A DNA stretch of 64,000 nucleotides, from contig NC_092087.1 in assembly GCF_045679555.1 (NCBI RefSeq), positions 22,344,925 through 22,408,924 of the forward strand. The letters run 5' to 3'. Shown one piece after another: positions 49,585-61,924 of this stretch (within the stretch, counting starts at the first letter, position 1; every line of letters starts with the position of its first letter). This stretch comes from Salvelinus alpinus (lineage: Eukaryota > Chordata > Actinopteri > Salmoniformes > Salmonidae). A program made the position numbers and the translations under genes. The notes beneath the pieces were generated by a model that did no database searches, had not been told where the DNA came from, and saw only the letters and a program-made list of their open reading frames with translations.

Positions 49585-49620
49585 ATGTTTGTGTCGCTGT
49601 GTGTACAGCGACACAAACAT
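49585..49620 (+). repeat. Perfect 16-bp stem, 4-nt loop hairpin
   Basis: ATGTTTGTGTCGCTGT, loop GTGT, then the exact reverse complement. No mismatch. Confidence 0.85.
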
Positions 49621-50098
49621 GGACAATTTAATGAAGAAAAATATTTTCAGTCCCACATTCCTTCCTTCCCACCCCAATACACCACCTTTCCAATTAGTAA
49701 TCTGTATACGCTTTGCTTTTGGGGTCATTAATTTGAGTACCCTAAATTTATTTTAGACCAAGAAAGAATATATTTGGAGACTTTTGTTCCTTATACTGTT
49801 GCGGAAGATGTATGTGAAACCATTACATTTTTTTAGGCTCTGTATTTTACCAATTACAGAAGTGAGATGTGCAAGTTATTTCTGAGAAGTTTACCTGTAT
49901 GTCTTTAAATTGGTATGTCTTGGTGGGAAGGAAGATGAATAGCCAGAGTTTGGACTCACTTGTAAATTAGTTCTTCCATAGCAAGAATAAAATATATTTG
50001 CCTTTTATACAATTACCTGTACCAAAAAGTTTTTACATGTTTGTCATCTCTCGATTGCCTTTTGTGTCATGACTTATATATAAAAATAAAAAAAACAT

Positions 50099-50140
<42 letters not shown>

Positions 50141-50141
50141 C
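50099..50141. repeat. (TG)n(TA)n microsatellite
   Basis: About seven TG units followed by about fourteen TA units. Confidence 0.95.
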
Positions 50142-50790
50142 TGTCTCCCTGATCAATTGCTATGACTTGCTTTGTTAAACAGATTTGCTCAAAATCACAT
50201 CAAGGTGCATTACCAGTACCAAAATATTTGTACTCAGGATCAATCAACCCATGGAGTTTTATAGAGAGGGAAGTCTTGGAGTGGTAATGACTGTATTCAT
50301 TAGTTTGTAAAATAAAGATCGTTTTCAGGATGGAAATAGCCAGATTGGGTAATGAAGCCATGGGTGAACTTGCTACCTCTTAGGATTGTAGTACTTGCAC
50401 CTTGATTTCAAGTCTCCAGATTTACTTCTATAATGAAAACCCTATTTCATATACATCCATGATTTTGAGCAAAACTAGACATGCATGCAACAAAAAAAAA
50501 CTTGTTTGTTCCTTTCTATGTGGTATACAAATGTGTCTGTTCTTTTCTTCCACAGTACATCTACAGAGTCACTCATTTTTACACCCTTGTTAGGTCGGTC
50601 ATCAACAGTGCTGAGTTCTCTGGACTTCCTTCCACACTGGGGCAGGTGCTGGTCTTAGCACTGACGCTTGACGTTGAGAGTTTCTTCCGGCTGTTTGCAG
50701 GTTATCTGGAATTGTCCTGTATTTTCCAATGTGTATTTTTTGTACTGTAGGAAGTAATGTGGTTTTTATCAAAATAAACTTGTTAAACAT

Positions 50791-51440
50791 TCCAGTCATT
50801 TTGGGATACCTTGATACCAAGGTTATTATAGTTTTGCGTTTTAATATTTGTTTTTATTTCTACATTTTTCCCCCCTGAATTTAATTTGAAATTCTGTTTA
50901 GTTTCAGTAATTTTTCTGACTTGATTTGCTAGAGTTGTATACAAATATTTCAGTTTAGTTTTTATATTATTTAGTTTTAGGGACAGAACCTGTATGGGAG
51001 GCTGTATTGTTTTGGGGGGGGATGTTACTACAGGGGGGCCATTATAAGGTGAAGGGTCAGGTCATATGCTAGATTAGGTTTAAATGATAAAGCCAATGGC
51101 CCTATTCGAGAAACCGTGATGTATCATGGGTAAATTGTTCTACAATGATATTGATTTATGATGCAAGGTGATTTGTAGATTAGTCTGCCTCTCCTTTAAA
51201 GTGGCTGCAAAGTCAAACGCGCCCAGTATCAATGGATCCATCCATACTTGTGAACCTAAGCAACTATTTAAATGTATATAGGTTATCCGGCACAAAATGT
51301 GTATCAGCCAATTCAAATCGTCGATTTACTTGCACGTGACAGAACGCTAAATTGTATGGAGGTCAATGAGTCGAATTTTAGCTATAAAAAAATGTAATGG
51401 CTTATTTGCTACATGAGGTTTATTTGATTGAATAGAAGTT
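50791..51440. other. Non-coding, unassigned
   Basis: T-rich start (50820-50990, with repeated TTTAGTTT motifs) looks like a degraded repeat. No gene seen. Confidence 0.35.
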
Positions 51441-52003
51441 TCACAATGCTTCAGTTACGAGTGTACTGATAGTAGTACACGTGACCCTATACGTTGTCTC
51501 ATTGTTGTCATTGATCAGGCGTACTGTTGTGTCGTCAACAAACTTAATGACGGTGTTGGAGTCTTGCTTGGCCACACAGTCATGGGTGAACAGGGAGTAC
51601 AGGAGGGGACTAAGCATGCACCCCTGAGGGGGCCCCATGTTGGGGATCAGCGTGGCAGATGTGTTGTTGCCTACCCTTACCACCTGGGGGTGGCACGTCA
51701 GGAAGTCCAGGATCCAGTTGCAGAGGGTGGTGTTTAGTCCCAGGGTTCTTAGATTGCAGATGAGCTTTGTGGGCACAATGGTGTTGAACGCTGAGCTGTA
51801 GTCAATGAACAGCATTCTCCCAGTTGGGAAAGGGCAGTATGGATTGCGATTGCGTTATATGTGTCTGTTGGGGCGGTATGCAAATTGGAGTGGGTCTAGG
51901 GTTTCTGGGATGATGGTGTTGATGTGAGCCATGACCAGCCTTTCAAAGCACTTAATGGATCACAACGTGAGTGCTACGTAGTCATTTAGGCAGGTTTTCT
52001 GTG
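51441..52003 (-). pseudogene. L2-clade reverse transcriptase fragment
   Basis: The minus-strand frame 51441-51815 reads [35 protein letters not shown] and KFVDDTTV, closely matching the L2 ORF at 19017. The catalytic FADD has become FVDD. Coding resemblance continues, out of frame, to about 52003. Both ends are missing. Confidence 0.85.
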
Positions 52004-52597
52004 TAATGTGCCTGGACCACGTAATTGTCGCAGATTGTGGCAAGGGTTCGAATCTCATATGAGCACCCCCTTTGGAAATGTAGATATACATGTATGGTGT
52101 TGAAAAGGGACGCCAACAGTTTGAAAATTAAGATTATGAATTTAATATGGAGCTATTTCTTTTGTCAGACTTTCACAAAACACACATTATATTCAGTATT
52201 ATGATTATAATAAGATTCATACATCCATACAGTAACATAGTAGTATTCTGTTTAGTTATAGTTCTAAGTTAAATGTATACATAATTTAGTCATTATTCAT
52301 AAAAATCCCATAACAATTGCCTAATAATCATATTGCATAGGCAATATGACATGGACGTGTACATTTAAATGTAGGATTACAACATTTGAATAATAATCTG
52401 CTTTGTATACGTTATTTGACTCGAGGAGGATGAGCATGACAAAGTGTACAGTAGTATTGTAGTTTGCACTCTCGTTATCATCAGGTTGGTTGCAACCATT
52501 GCAGTATTGCAGTTATTTTTAAATAAGTTTATCGCGAGTCCAGAGGACTCGAATCAACAGTCTTACTGTATGAAGACACTTGGCTGTCATTAGTATA
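52004..52597. other. AT-rich non-coding
   Basis: No feature recognised. Confidence 0.4.
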
Positions 52598-52915
52598 TTC
52601 TTGTGAAAGTGTTCACCCCCCTTGGCATTTTTCCTATTTTGTTGCCTTACAATCTGGAATTAAAATAGATTTTTGGGGGGTTTGTATCATTTGAATTACA
52701 CAACATGCCCACCACTTTGAAGATGCAAAGTATGTTTTATTGTGAAACAAACAAGTAATAAGACAAAACATCAAACTTGAGCTTGCATAAATATTCACCC
52801 CCCCCCAAAGTCAATACTTTGTAGAGCCACCTTTTGCAGCAATTACAGCTGCAAGTCTCTTGCGGTATGTCTCTATAAACTTGACACAACTAGCCACTGG
52901 GATTTTTGCCCATTC

Positions 52916-53546
52916 TTAAAGGCAAAACTGCTGCAGCTCCTTCAAGTTGGATGGGTTCCGCTGGTGTATAGCAATCTTTAAGTCATACCACAGATTCTCA
53001 ATTGGATTGAGGTCTGGGCTTTGACTAGGCCATTCCAAGACATTTAAATGTTTCCCCTTAAACCACTCAAGTGTTGCTTTAGCAGTATGCTTAGGGTCAT
53101 TGTCCTGCTGGAAGGTGAACCTCCGTCCCAGTCTCAAATCTCTGGAAGACTCAAACAGGTTTCCCTCAAGCAAGAATTTCCCTATATTTAGAGCCATCCA
53201 TCATTCCTTCAATTCTGACCAGTTTCCCAGTCCCTGTCGATGAAAAATATCCCCACAGCATGATGCTGCCACCACCATGCTTCACTGTGGGGATGGTCCC
53301 AGTCCCTGTCGATGAAAAATATCCCCACAGCATGATGCTGCCACCACCATGCTTCACTGTGGGGATGGTGTTCTCGGGGTGATGAGAGGTGTTGGGTTTG
53401 CTCCAGACATAGCATTTTCCTTCATGGCCAAAAAGCTCAATTTTAGTCTCATCTGACCAGAGTATCTTCTTCCATATGTTTGGAGAGTCTCCCACATGCC
53501 TTTTGGCGAACACCAAACGTGTTTGCTTATTTTTTTCTTTAAGCAA
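52916..53546 (-). pseudogene. Tc1 transposase pseudogene with an in-frame 24-codon duplication
   Basis: The minus-strand frame 53166-53546 has [31 protein letters not shown] (first Asp) and [16 protein letters not shown] twice. 52916-53197 has [20 protein letters not shown] (second Asp) and [16 protein letters not shown] (Glu). A frame change joins them badly at about 53180. The N-terminal region beyond the SINE (54122-54410) has no open frame. Confidence 0.88.
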
Positions 53547-53631
53547 TGTTTTTTTTTCTGGCCACTCTTCCGTAAAGCCCAGCTCTGTGGAGTGTACGGC
53601 TTAAAGTGGTCCTATGGACAGATACTCGTCA

Positions 53632-53916
53632 GCAGCTACTTGTCAGCAGCATACCACCCTGCATACCACTGTTGGCTTGCTTCTGAAGCTAAGCAGGGTC
53701 GGTCCTGGTCAGTCCCTGGATGGGAGACCAGATGCTGCTGGAAGTGGTGTTGGAGGGCCAGTAGGAGGCACTCTTTCCTCTGGTCTAAAAAATATCCCAA
53801 TGCCCCAGGGCAGTGATTGGGGACACTGCCCTGTGTAGGGTGCCGTCTTTCGGATGGGACGTTAAACGGGTGTCCTGACTCTCTGAGGTCATTAAAGATC
53901 CCATGGCACTTATCGT

Positions 53917-53950
<34 letters not shown>

Positions 53951-54121
53951 AATTCCCAATCTGGCCCTCAAACCATCATGGTCACCTAATAATCCCCAGT
54001 TTATAATTGGCTCATTCATCCCCCTCCTCTCCCCTGTAACTATTCCCCAGGTCGTTGCTGCAAATGAGAATGTGTTCTCAGTCAACTTACCTGGTAAAAT
54101 AAAAAAAAATAATAAAAAAAA
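53632..54121 (+). repeat. 5S-rRNA-derived SINE
   Basis: The head carries the 5S internal promoter elements AAGCTAAGCAGGGTCGG and TGGATGGGAGACC. A body with AGGGTGCCGTCTTTCGGATG follows, and the tail ends CTTACCTGGTAAAATAAAAA. It splits the Tc1 between AGATACTC and ACTCCAAT, with ACTC duplicated. The 3' tail resembles the LINE tail at 23600-23680. Confidence 0.88.
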
Positions 54122-54798
54122 AACTCCAATCTCTGCTGTGGAGGTTTGCAGCTCCTTCAGGGTTATTTTTGGTCTCTTTGTTGCCTCTGATTAATGCCCT
54201 CCTTGCCTGGTCTGTGAATTTTATTGGGCAGCACTCTCTTGGCAGGTTTGTTGTGGTGCCATATTCTTTCCATTTTTTTATATAATGGATTTAATGGTGC
54301 TCTGTTGGATGTTCAAAGTTTCAGATATTTTTTTAGAACCCAACCCTGATCTCGACGTCTCCACAACTTTGTCCCTGACCTTTGGAGAGCTCCTTGGTCT
54401 TCATGGTGTCGCTTACTTGGTGGTGCCCCTTGCTTAGTGGTGTTTCAGAACAGGTGTATATATACTGAGATCATGTGAGAGATCATGTGATACTTAGATT
54501 GCACACAGGTGGACTTTATTTAACTAATTATGTGACTTCTGATGGTAATTGGTTGCACCAGATCTTATTTAGGGGCTTCATAGCAAAGGGGGTGAATACA
54601 TATTGACGCACCACTTTTCATTTCATTTTTTTACATTTTTTTGTTACAAGTAATTTTTTAAATTTCACTTCACCAATTTAGACTATTTTGTGTATGTCCA
54701 TTACATGAAATCCAAATAAAAATCCATTTAAATTACAGGTTATAATGCAACAAAATAGGAAAAATGCCAAGGGGGATGAATACTTTTGCAAGGCACTG

Positions 54799-55221
54799 TA
54801 CATACAGGCCTACAGTGTTTTATAGGCTTTGCATTATTATAATCATCCACTTCCTCAAATGCATTTTGAAGAAAGCACTGGCAATTAACAGTTTTTCCTC
54901 AACAGATGACAGGGGGGCTCAAACCCACAATTTCGAGTCAACCGCTTTAGCAGTTTGTGCCACCAAGATGTGATGGTGATAATCTTAGTCTACATGAATG
55001 CAATTTGTGAAATCCATAAGGCTCTTACTGTTGTAAGGATCTAATAGATATGTTTCCCATGAAAGCACATGGATGTGTGTGAAGCAGATAAACAAAAATT
55101 GTGCCAGGACATAACTGCCACCTGTTGAGGTTAGCACAACCAACCTTGTCTCCCATTAATTATGTAATAGACGCAGTCATTCTGGGTCTGTTTTGAGCCC
55201 CACCTGTTTAGCTAAAAAACT
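54799..55221. other. Non-coding, nothing recognised
   Basis: No terminal repeats or coding similarity seen. Confidence 0.4.
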
Positions 55222-55320
55222 ATAGAGTCGCGGCCGGCTGCGACAGAGCCTGGGCGCGAACCCAGAGTCTCTGGTGGCGCGCTTGCGCTGCGATGCAGTG
55301 CCCTAGACCACTGCGCCACA
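55222..55320 (-). repeat. Truncated tRNA-derived SINE head, minus strand
   Basis: The reverse complement reads GTGGCGCAGTGGTCTAGGGC and the GGGTTCGCGCCCAGG B-box region. The first about 15 bp of the family are missing at 55320, exactly where the neighbouring Tc1 also starts incomplete. Confidence 0.75.
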
Positions 55321-56786
55321 TTGTATGATTTTTAAGTAATTAATTTGCATTTTATTGCATGACATAAGTATTTGATCACCTACCAACCAGTAAAAATTCC
55401 GGCTCGCACAGACCTGTTAGTTTTTCTTTAAGAAGCCCTCCTGTTCTCCACTCATTACCTGTATTAACTGCACCTGTTTGAACTCGTTACCTGTATAAAA
55501 GACACCTGTCCACACACTCAATCAAACAGACTCCAACCTCTCCACAATGGCCAAGACCAGAGAGCTGTGTAAGGACATCAGGGATAAAATTGTAGACCTG
55601 CACAAGGCCGGGATGGGCTACAGGACAATAGGCAAGCAGCTTGGTGAGAAGGCAACAACTGTTGGCGCAAATATTAGAAAATGGAAGAAGTTCAAGATGA
55701 AGGTCAATCACCCTCGGTCTGGGGCTCCATGCAAGATCTCACCTCGTGGGGCATCAATGATCATGAGGAAGGTGAGGGATCAGCCCAGAACTACACGGCA
55801 GGACCTGGTCAATGACCTGAAGAGAGCTGGGACCACAGTCTCAAAGAAAACCATTAGTAACACACTACGCCGTCATGGATTAAAATCCTGCAGCGCACGC
55901 AAGGTCCCCCTGCTCAAGCCAGCGCATGTCCAGGCCTGTCTGAAGTTTGCCAATGACCATCTGGATGATCCAGAGGAGGAATGGGAGAAGGTCATGTGGT
56001 CTGATGAGACAAATATAGAGCTTTTTGGTCTAAACTCCACTCGCCGTGTTTGGAGGAAGAAGAAGGATGAGTACAACCCCAAGAACACCATCCCAACCGT
56101 GAAGCATGGAGGTGGAAACATCATTCTTTGGGGATGCTTTTCTGCAAAGGGGACAGGACGACTGCACCATATTGAGGGGAGGATGGATGGGGCCATGTAT
56201 CGCGAGATCTTGGCCAACAACCTCCTTCCCTCAGTAAGAGCATTGAAGATGGGTCGTGGCTGGGTCTTCCAGCATGACAACAACCCAAAACACACAGCCA
56301 GGGCAACTAAGGAGTGGCTCCGTAAGACGCATCTCAAGGTCCTGGAGTGGCCTAGCCAGTCTCCAGACCTGAACCCAATAGAAAATCTTTGGAGGGAGCT
56401 GAAAGTCCGTATTGCCCAGCGACAGCCCCGAAACCTGAAGGATCTGGAGAAGGTCTGTATGGAGGAGTGGGCCAAAATCCCTGCTGCAGTGTGTGCAAAC
56501 CTGGTCAAGATCTACAGGAAACGTATGATCTCTGTAATTGCAAACAAAGGTTTCTGTACCAAATATTAAGTTCTGCTTTTCTGATGTATCAAATACTTAT
56601 GTCATGCAATAAAATGCAAATTAATTACTTAAAAATCATACAATGTGATTTTCTGGATTTTTGTTTTATATTCCATCTCTCACAGTTGAAGTGTACCTAT
56701 GATAAAAAATGACAGACCTCTACATGCTTTGTAAGTAGGAAAACCTGCAAAATCGGCAGTGTATCAAATACTTGTTCTCCCCACTG
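55321..56786 (+). mobile_element. Tc1 element without its left terminal repeat (copy 1)
   Basis: The right terminal repeat is complete (ends TTCTCCCCACTG at 56786, then TA). Comparison with 59897-61505 shows that 142 bp of the left end are missing. Confidence 0.93.
55547..56569 (+). CDS. Tc1 transposase, intact (340 residues), copy 1
   Basis: Full length from [10 protein letters not shown] to FCTKY. N-terminal paired-like HTH domain with linker [13 protein letters not shown]. The catalytic triad is Asp153 ([11 protein letters not shown]; the usual Lys after Thr is Asn here), Asp244 ([11 protein letters not shown]) and Glu279 (NPIENLW), with DD34E spacing. It is about 70% similar in style to the transposase at 31557 but a distinct subfamily with different terminal repeats (CAGTGGGGAGAACAAG). 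The gene is open, yet its own element lacks the left repeat, so it could act only in trans. Confidence 0.94.
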   Translation: MAKTRELCKDIRDKIVDLHKAGMGYRTIGKQLGEKATTVGANIRKWKKFKMKVNHPRSGAPCKISPRGASMIMRKVRDQPRTTRQDLVNDLKRAGTTVSKKTISNTLRRHGLKSCSARKVPLLKPAHVQACLKFANDHLDDPEEEWEKVMWSDETNIELFGLNSTRRVWRKKKDEYNPKNTIPTVKHGGGNIILWGCFSAKGTGRLHHIEGRMDGAMYREILANNLLPSVRALKMGRGWVFQHDNNPKHTARATKEWLRKTHLKVLEWPSQSPDLNPIENLWRELKVRIAQRQPRNLKDLEKVCMEEWAKIPAAVCANLVKIYRKRMISVIANKGFCTKY

Positions 56787-57205
56787 TATATATGTGCCTG
56801 TTTTGCATGTTATTTTGGCATTTCAACATGTCACATATCAATTTGCAAACAATATATAAAATAATTTGTTAATAAAGCTGCATACAAATATGTTCTCTTT
56901 TTTGCTTTTTTGAGTAAAGCAGCTACAAAATGCAGGTTTTTCAGCCTAGCTCCATGCTTTCTGTGGTGTTGGGGCATCCAGCGGAAAATACGGAGCGTAG
57001 GGGTTGGTAATGTTGTCTAGTTGCACTGTTATTGGCTCAGTGTTCTGTCACTCATGGGCACATTATGTCACCACAAAATCTACAGGGAGAGCTAAAAAGA
57101 TTTCTAGCTCCTTGGGTGCTGCCATAGAGAAGTGCCCATCCAAGAAGGCCACAGATAAAATGACGTCAAATCACGTTATATCTACCGTAGCTTTGATTGG
57201 ACTGG
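56787..57205. other. Short non-coding stretch between Tc1 and L1 fragment (copy 1)
   Basis: No recognised feature; identical to 61506-61924 by eye. Confidence 0.5.
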
Positions 57206-58080
57206 TCATGTCATGTTAACCATAGAAAGAAGTCTGGTGACTATTTCTAGTGTCAATTTTAGATCAATGCTATGCATTTTCAGCCATTCCTGAACCTGAG
57301 ACCAGAAACAGGCTACCTGAGGGCAATACCAAAATAAATGGTCTATTGATTCTGTATCCTCACAACAGAATCTGCAGAGCTTCGATGATTTTATGCCCCA
57401 AATATTCAACATTTTGTTGGTGGCAAGAATTCTATATAATAATTTTTGCTGAAAAGCACAAAGTCTTGAATCTTGCATTGTTTTATATATCAACTCATAC
57501 ACCCTGTACCATGGAATCGGTACATCAAAAATCTCTTCCCAACTATTTTGCAATCTGTATGGCACAGTTGTCAACATCCTGGTCCTCAAATGAAACTGGT
57601 ATACTTTCCTATTTATGCTATTTTTATTCCTCCACCAGTTTTGATCCTTTATATTGGGCAGACAGACCAGTTCCCTACCTCCTCCCGCTGCCACCTGCCT
57701 CCTCCATTTTTGGGGTAATACTGTAATCAATTGGTTGTACTCTTGGATTGAGCAGACCTTCTCGTACAATTCTGATAACTCCATGAATGACATAACTCTC
57801 CCATTCCAATTTACAATATAATTAAGAACAAAATACTATTTTCAAACATCTTTCCCATAAATACAGGTATTTTATCAACAAGCACATTTGAGTTCAGCAA
57901 TAATATTTGTTGTAATATATGTTCTATCTTTTCAAGGGCATGAAATTTAAATTGTAGCCAGCTCTGCAATGCTTGTTTGGAAAAGAGAGATACTTTGACA
58001 AAAGTATAATTTTCAATTAATCGAAAATGAGAAATGGCAATCTGCACTAAGGCAACAAGGCAAATTTGAAACAATCTCGA
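57206..58080 (-). pseudogene. L1-clade ORF2 C-terminal fragment (copy 1)
   Basis: The minus frame 57206-57793 has YQFHLRTRMLTTVPYRLQNS, QKLLYRILATNKMLNIWGIK and a Cys/His cluster (LCRFCCEDTESIDHLFWYC) typical of the end of L1-type ORF2. The preceding part (57811-58080) continues with LVALVQIAISHFRLIENYTF in another frame, after a stop. The reverse transcriptase core is absent. Confidence 0.82.
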
Positions 58081-58112
58081 GCACCGAGCCAGCCCCACGC
58101 ACCAGCCCTCCG

Positions 58113-59306
58113 GTGCCGGCACAACGTACCAGGCCTCCAGTTCCTGTTCCACGCACTCGCCTAGAGGTGCGTGTTCCCAGCCCGGTACCACCAGTTCCGG
58201 CACCACGCACCAGGCCTACTGTGCGCCTCCAGAGTCCAGTATGCCCTGTTCCTGCTCCCCGCACTCGCCCTGAGGTGCGTGTTCCCAGCCCGGTACCACC
58301 AGTTCCGGCACCACGCACCAGGCCTACTGTGCGCCTCGGCAGGCCTGAGTCTCCCTCCTGTCCAGCGCCGCCTGAGCCGTCCGTCTGTCCAGCGCCGCCT
58401 GAGCCGTCCGTCTGTCCAGCGCCGCCTGAGCCGCCCGTCTGTCCAGCGCCGTCTGAGCCGCCCGTCTGTCCAGCGCCGTCTGAGCCGCCCGTCTGTCCAG
58501 CGTCGTCTGAGCCGCCCGTCTGTCCAGCGCCGTCTGAGCCGCCCGTCTGTCCAGCGCCGTCTGAGCCACCCGTCTGTCCAGAGCCGTCAGAGCCGCCCGT
58601 CTGTCCTGAGCCGCTAGAGCCGCCCGTCAGTCAGGAGCCGCCAGAGCCGCTCGTCAGTCAGGAGCCGCCAGAGCCGCCCGCCAGTCAGGAGCCGCCAGAG
58701 CCGCCCGTCAGTCAGGAGCCGCCAGAGCCGCCCGCCCGTCAGGAGCCGCCCGCCAGTCAGGAGCCGCCAGAGCCGCCCGTCAGTCAGGAGCCGCCAGAGC
58801 CGCCCGTCAGTCAGGAGCCGCCAGAGCCGCCCGCCAGTCAGGAGCCGCCCGCCAGTCAGGAGCCGCCAGAGCCGCCCGCCAGTCAGGAGCTGCCAGAGCC
58901 GTCCGCCAGACAGGAGCTGCCAGAGCCGCCCGCCAGTCAGGAGCTGCCAGAGCCGCCCGCCAGTCAGGAGCTGCCAGAGCCGCCCGCCAGTCAGGAGCTG
59001 CCAGAGCTGCCCCTCAGTCCGGAGCTGCCCCTCAGTCCGGAACTGCCCCTCAGTCCGAAGCTGCCCCTCAGTCCGGAGCTGCCCCTCAGTCCGGAGCTGC
59101 CCCTCAGTCCGGAGCTGCCCCTCCGTCCGGAGCTGCCCCTCAGTCCAGTGGGGCCCTTTATTAGGGTTGCCAGTCCTAGGTCGGCGGCGAGGGTCGCCGC
59201 TCTAAAGACGCTACTGAAGCGGACTAAGACTATGGTGGAGTGGGGTCCACGTCCAGCGCCAGAGCCGCCACAGCGGACAGATGCCCACCCAGACCCTTCC
59301 CTATAG
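58113..59306 (+). CDS. Proline-rich Gag-like ORF fragment (copy 1)
   Basis: A 397-codon frame beginning inside the PVPAPRTRP block, then 9-residue repeats (PVCPAPSEP, PVSQEPPEP, PASQELPEP) and 6-residue repeats (LPLSPE), ending with VEWGPRPAPEPP as in the 28009 ORF. The homology continues upstream of the first ATG, so the N-terminus is lost. No enzymatic motif. Confidence 0.6.
   Translation: MPAQRTRPPVPVPRTRLEVRVPSPVPPVPAPRTRPTVRLQSPVCPVPAPRTRPEVRVPSPVPPVPAPRTRPTVRLGRPESPSCPAPPEPSVCPAPPEPSVCPAPPEPPVCPAPSEPPVCPAPSEPPVCPASSEPPVCPAPSEPPVCPAPSEPPVCPEPSEPPVCPEPLEPPVSQEPPEPLVSQEPPEPPASQEPPEPPVSQEPPEPPARQEPPASQEPPEPPVSQEPPEPPVSQEPPEPPASQEPPASQEPPEPPASQELPEPSARQELPEPPASQELPEPPASQELPEPPASQELPELPLSPELPLSPELPLSPKLPLSPELPLSPELPLSPELPLRPELPLSPVGPFIRVASPRSAARVAALKTLLKRTKTMVEWGPRPAPEPPQRTDAHPDPSL
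58345..59150 (+). repeat. 27-bp / 18-bp coding minisatellite (copy 1)
   Basis: Same two-tier array as 28811-29390, with more units of the PVCPAPSEP and PASQELPEP types. Confidence 0.9.
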
Positions 59307-59356
59307 GTTGAGGTTTTGCGGCCGGAGTCCGCACTTTGGGGGGGGGGGGGGGGTTA

Positions 59357-59745
59357 TGTCACGTTCTGACCTTAGTTCTTTTGTATTTTCTTTGTTTTAG
59401 TATGGTCAGGGCGTGAGTTGGGTGGGTTATCTATGTTTGTGTTTCTATGTTGTGTTTTTTGTTTGGCCTGATATGGTTCTCAATCAGAGGCAGGTGTTTG
59501 TCATTGTCTCTGATTGGGAACCATATTTAGGTAGCCTGTTTTCTGTTGTGTTTTGTGGGTGGTTGTCTTCCGTGTCTGTGTGTTCCACACGGAACTGTTT
59601 CGTTTTTTTCGTTCGTTCACTTTATTGTTTTGTATTTCAGTGTTCAGTTTGTTCCATTAAAGATTCATCATGAACACTTACCACGCTGCGCATTGGTCCG
59701 ACATTTCTTACTCCTCGTCAGATGAGGAGGACGAATTCTGTTACA
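59357..59745 (+). repeat. 3' LTR of the proline-rich element (copy 1)
   Basis: TG...CA ends, 389 bp; aligns with the LTR at 29589 (shared GATTGGGAACCATATTTAGG) but diverged. Confidence 0.85.
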
Positions 59746-59896
59746 ATATGATACTGGAAAAATTCTGTTATATATTATTTTGTCTTAGTTAAAAATAAGT
59801 TGTCCTCCAGTAAACTTTGACTAAATTTCCAATATCCCCGTCCACGTGGAAAATCTATAAGAGTTATGTGAATGCCAATTAGATGATGATCTGATA
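59746..59896 (-). pseudogene. L1 ORF2 fragment flanking the Tc1
   Basis: The minus-strand translation near 59830-59880 resembles the end of the L1 endonuclease region, suggesting the same L1 copy as 57206-58080 with its middle deleted. Short and uncertain. Confidence 0.45.
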
Positions 59897-61505
<1,609 letters not shown>

Positions 61506-61924
61506 TATATATGTGCCTGTTTTGCATGTTATTTTGGCATTTCAACATGTCACATATCAATTTGCAAACAATATATAAAATAATTTGTTAATAAAGCTGC
61601 ATACAAATATGTTCTCTTTTTTGCTTTTTTGAGTAAAGCAGCTACAAAATGCAGGTTTTTCAGCCTAGCTCCATGCTTTCTGTGGTGTTGGGGCATCCAG
61701 CGGAAAATACGGAGCGTAGGGGTTGGTAATGTTGTCTAGTTGCACTGTTATTGGCTCAGTGTTCTGTCACTCATGGGCACATTATGTCACCACAAAATCT
61801 ACAGGGAGAGCTAAAAAGATTTCTAGCTCCTTGGGTGCTGCCATAGAGAAGTGCCCATCCAAGAAGGCCACAGATAAAATGACGTCAAATCACGTTATAT
61901 CTACCGTAGCTTTGATTGGACTGG
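61506..61924. other. Short non-coding stretch (copy 2)
   Basis: Copy of 56787-57205. Confidence 0.5.

Larger units (their letters stand above)
48473..50790 (+). other. hcfc1: Putative hcfc1 3' UTR and downstream
   Basis: No coding frame of note. Polyadenylation signals AATAAA at 49986-49991, 50311-50316 and 50773-50778 give possible ends. It contains a perfect hairpin (49585-49620) and a TG/TA microsatellite (50099-50141). Which signal is used cannot be told from sequence. Confidence 0.55.
52598..54798 (-). mobile_element. Dead Tc1 element interrupted by a 5S-type SINE
   Basis: The right end (AAGGCACTG, TA) and a diverged left end (GAAAGTGTTCACCCCCC) bound it. The matching subterminal blocks CATTTTTCCTATTTTGTTG and its inverse confirm the pair. 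Without the SINE it would be about 1.7 kb. Confidence 0.85.
58081..59745 (+). mobile_element. 5'-truncated proline-rich LTR retroelement (copy 1)
   Basis: Homologous to the interior and 3' LTR of the element at 27497-29990 but a different subfamily. The 5' LTR and first part of the ORF are missing at the 58080 junction. A G-run (59338-59353) precedes the 3' LTR 59357-59745 (TGTCACGTTCTGACC...TTACA). Confidence 0.85.

Noticed and set aside
53646..53770. 5S rRNA gene
   Set aside because: Only the promoter-containing part matches 5S; it continues into a SINE body and tail.
57250..57726. 158-codon + strand open frame (and copy at 61969)
   Set aside because: Antisense of the L1 C-terminal fragment, which has clear family motifs.
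58324..58569. Long minus-strand open frame of RAAQTALD-type repeats in the proline-rich array (also 63043-63288 and 28404-29594)
   Set aside because: Opposite-strand shadow of a codon-periodic GC-rich repeat; period in multiples of three keeps all frames open.
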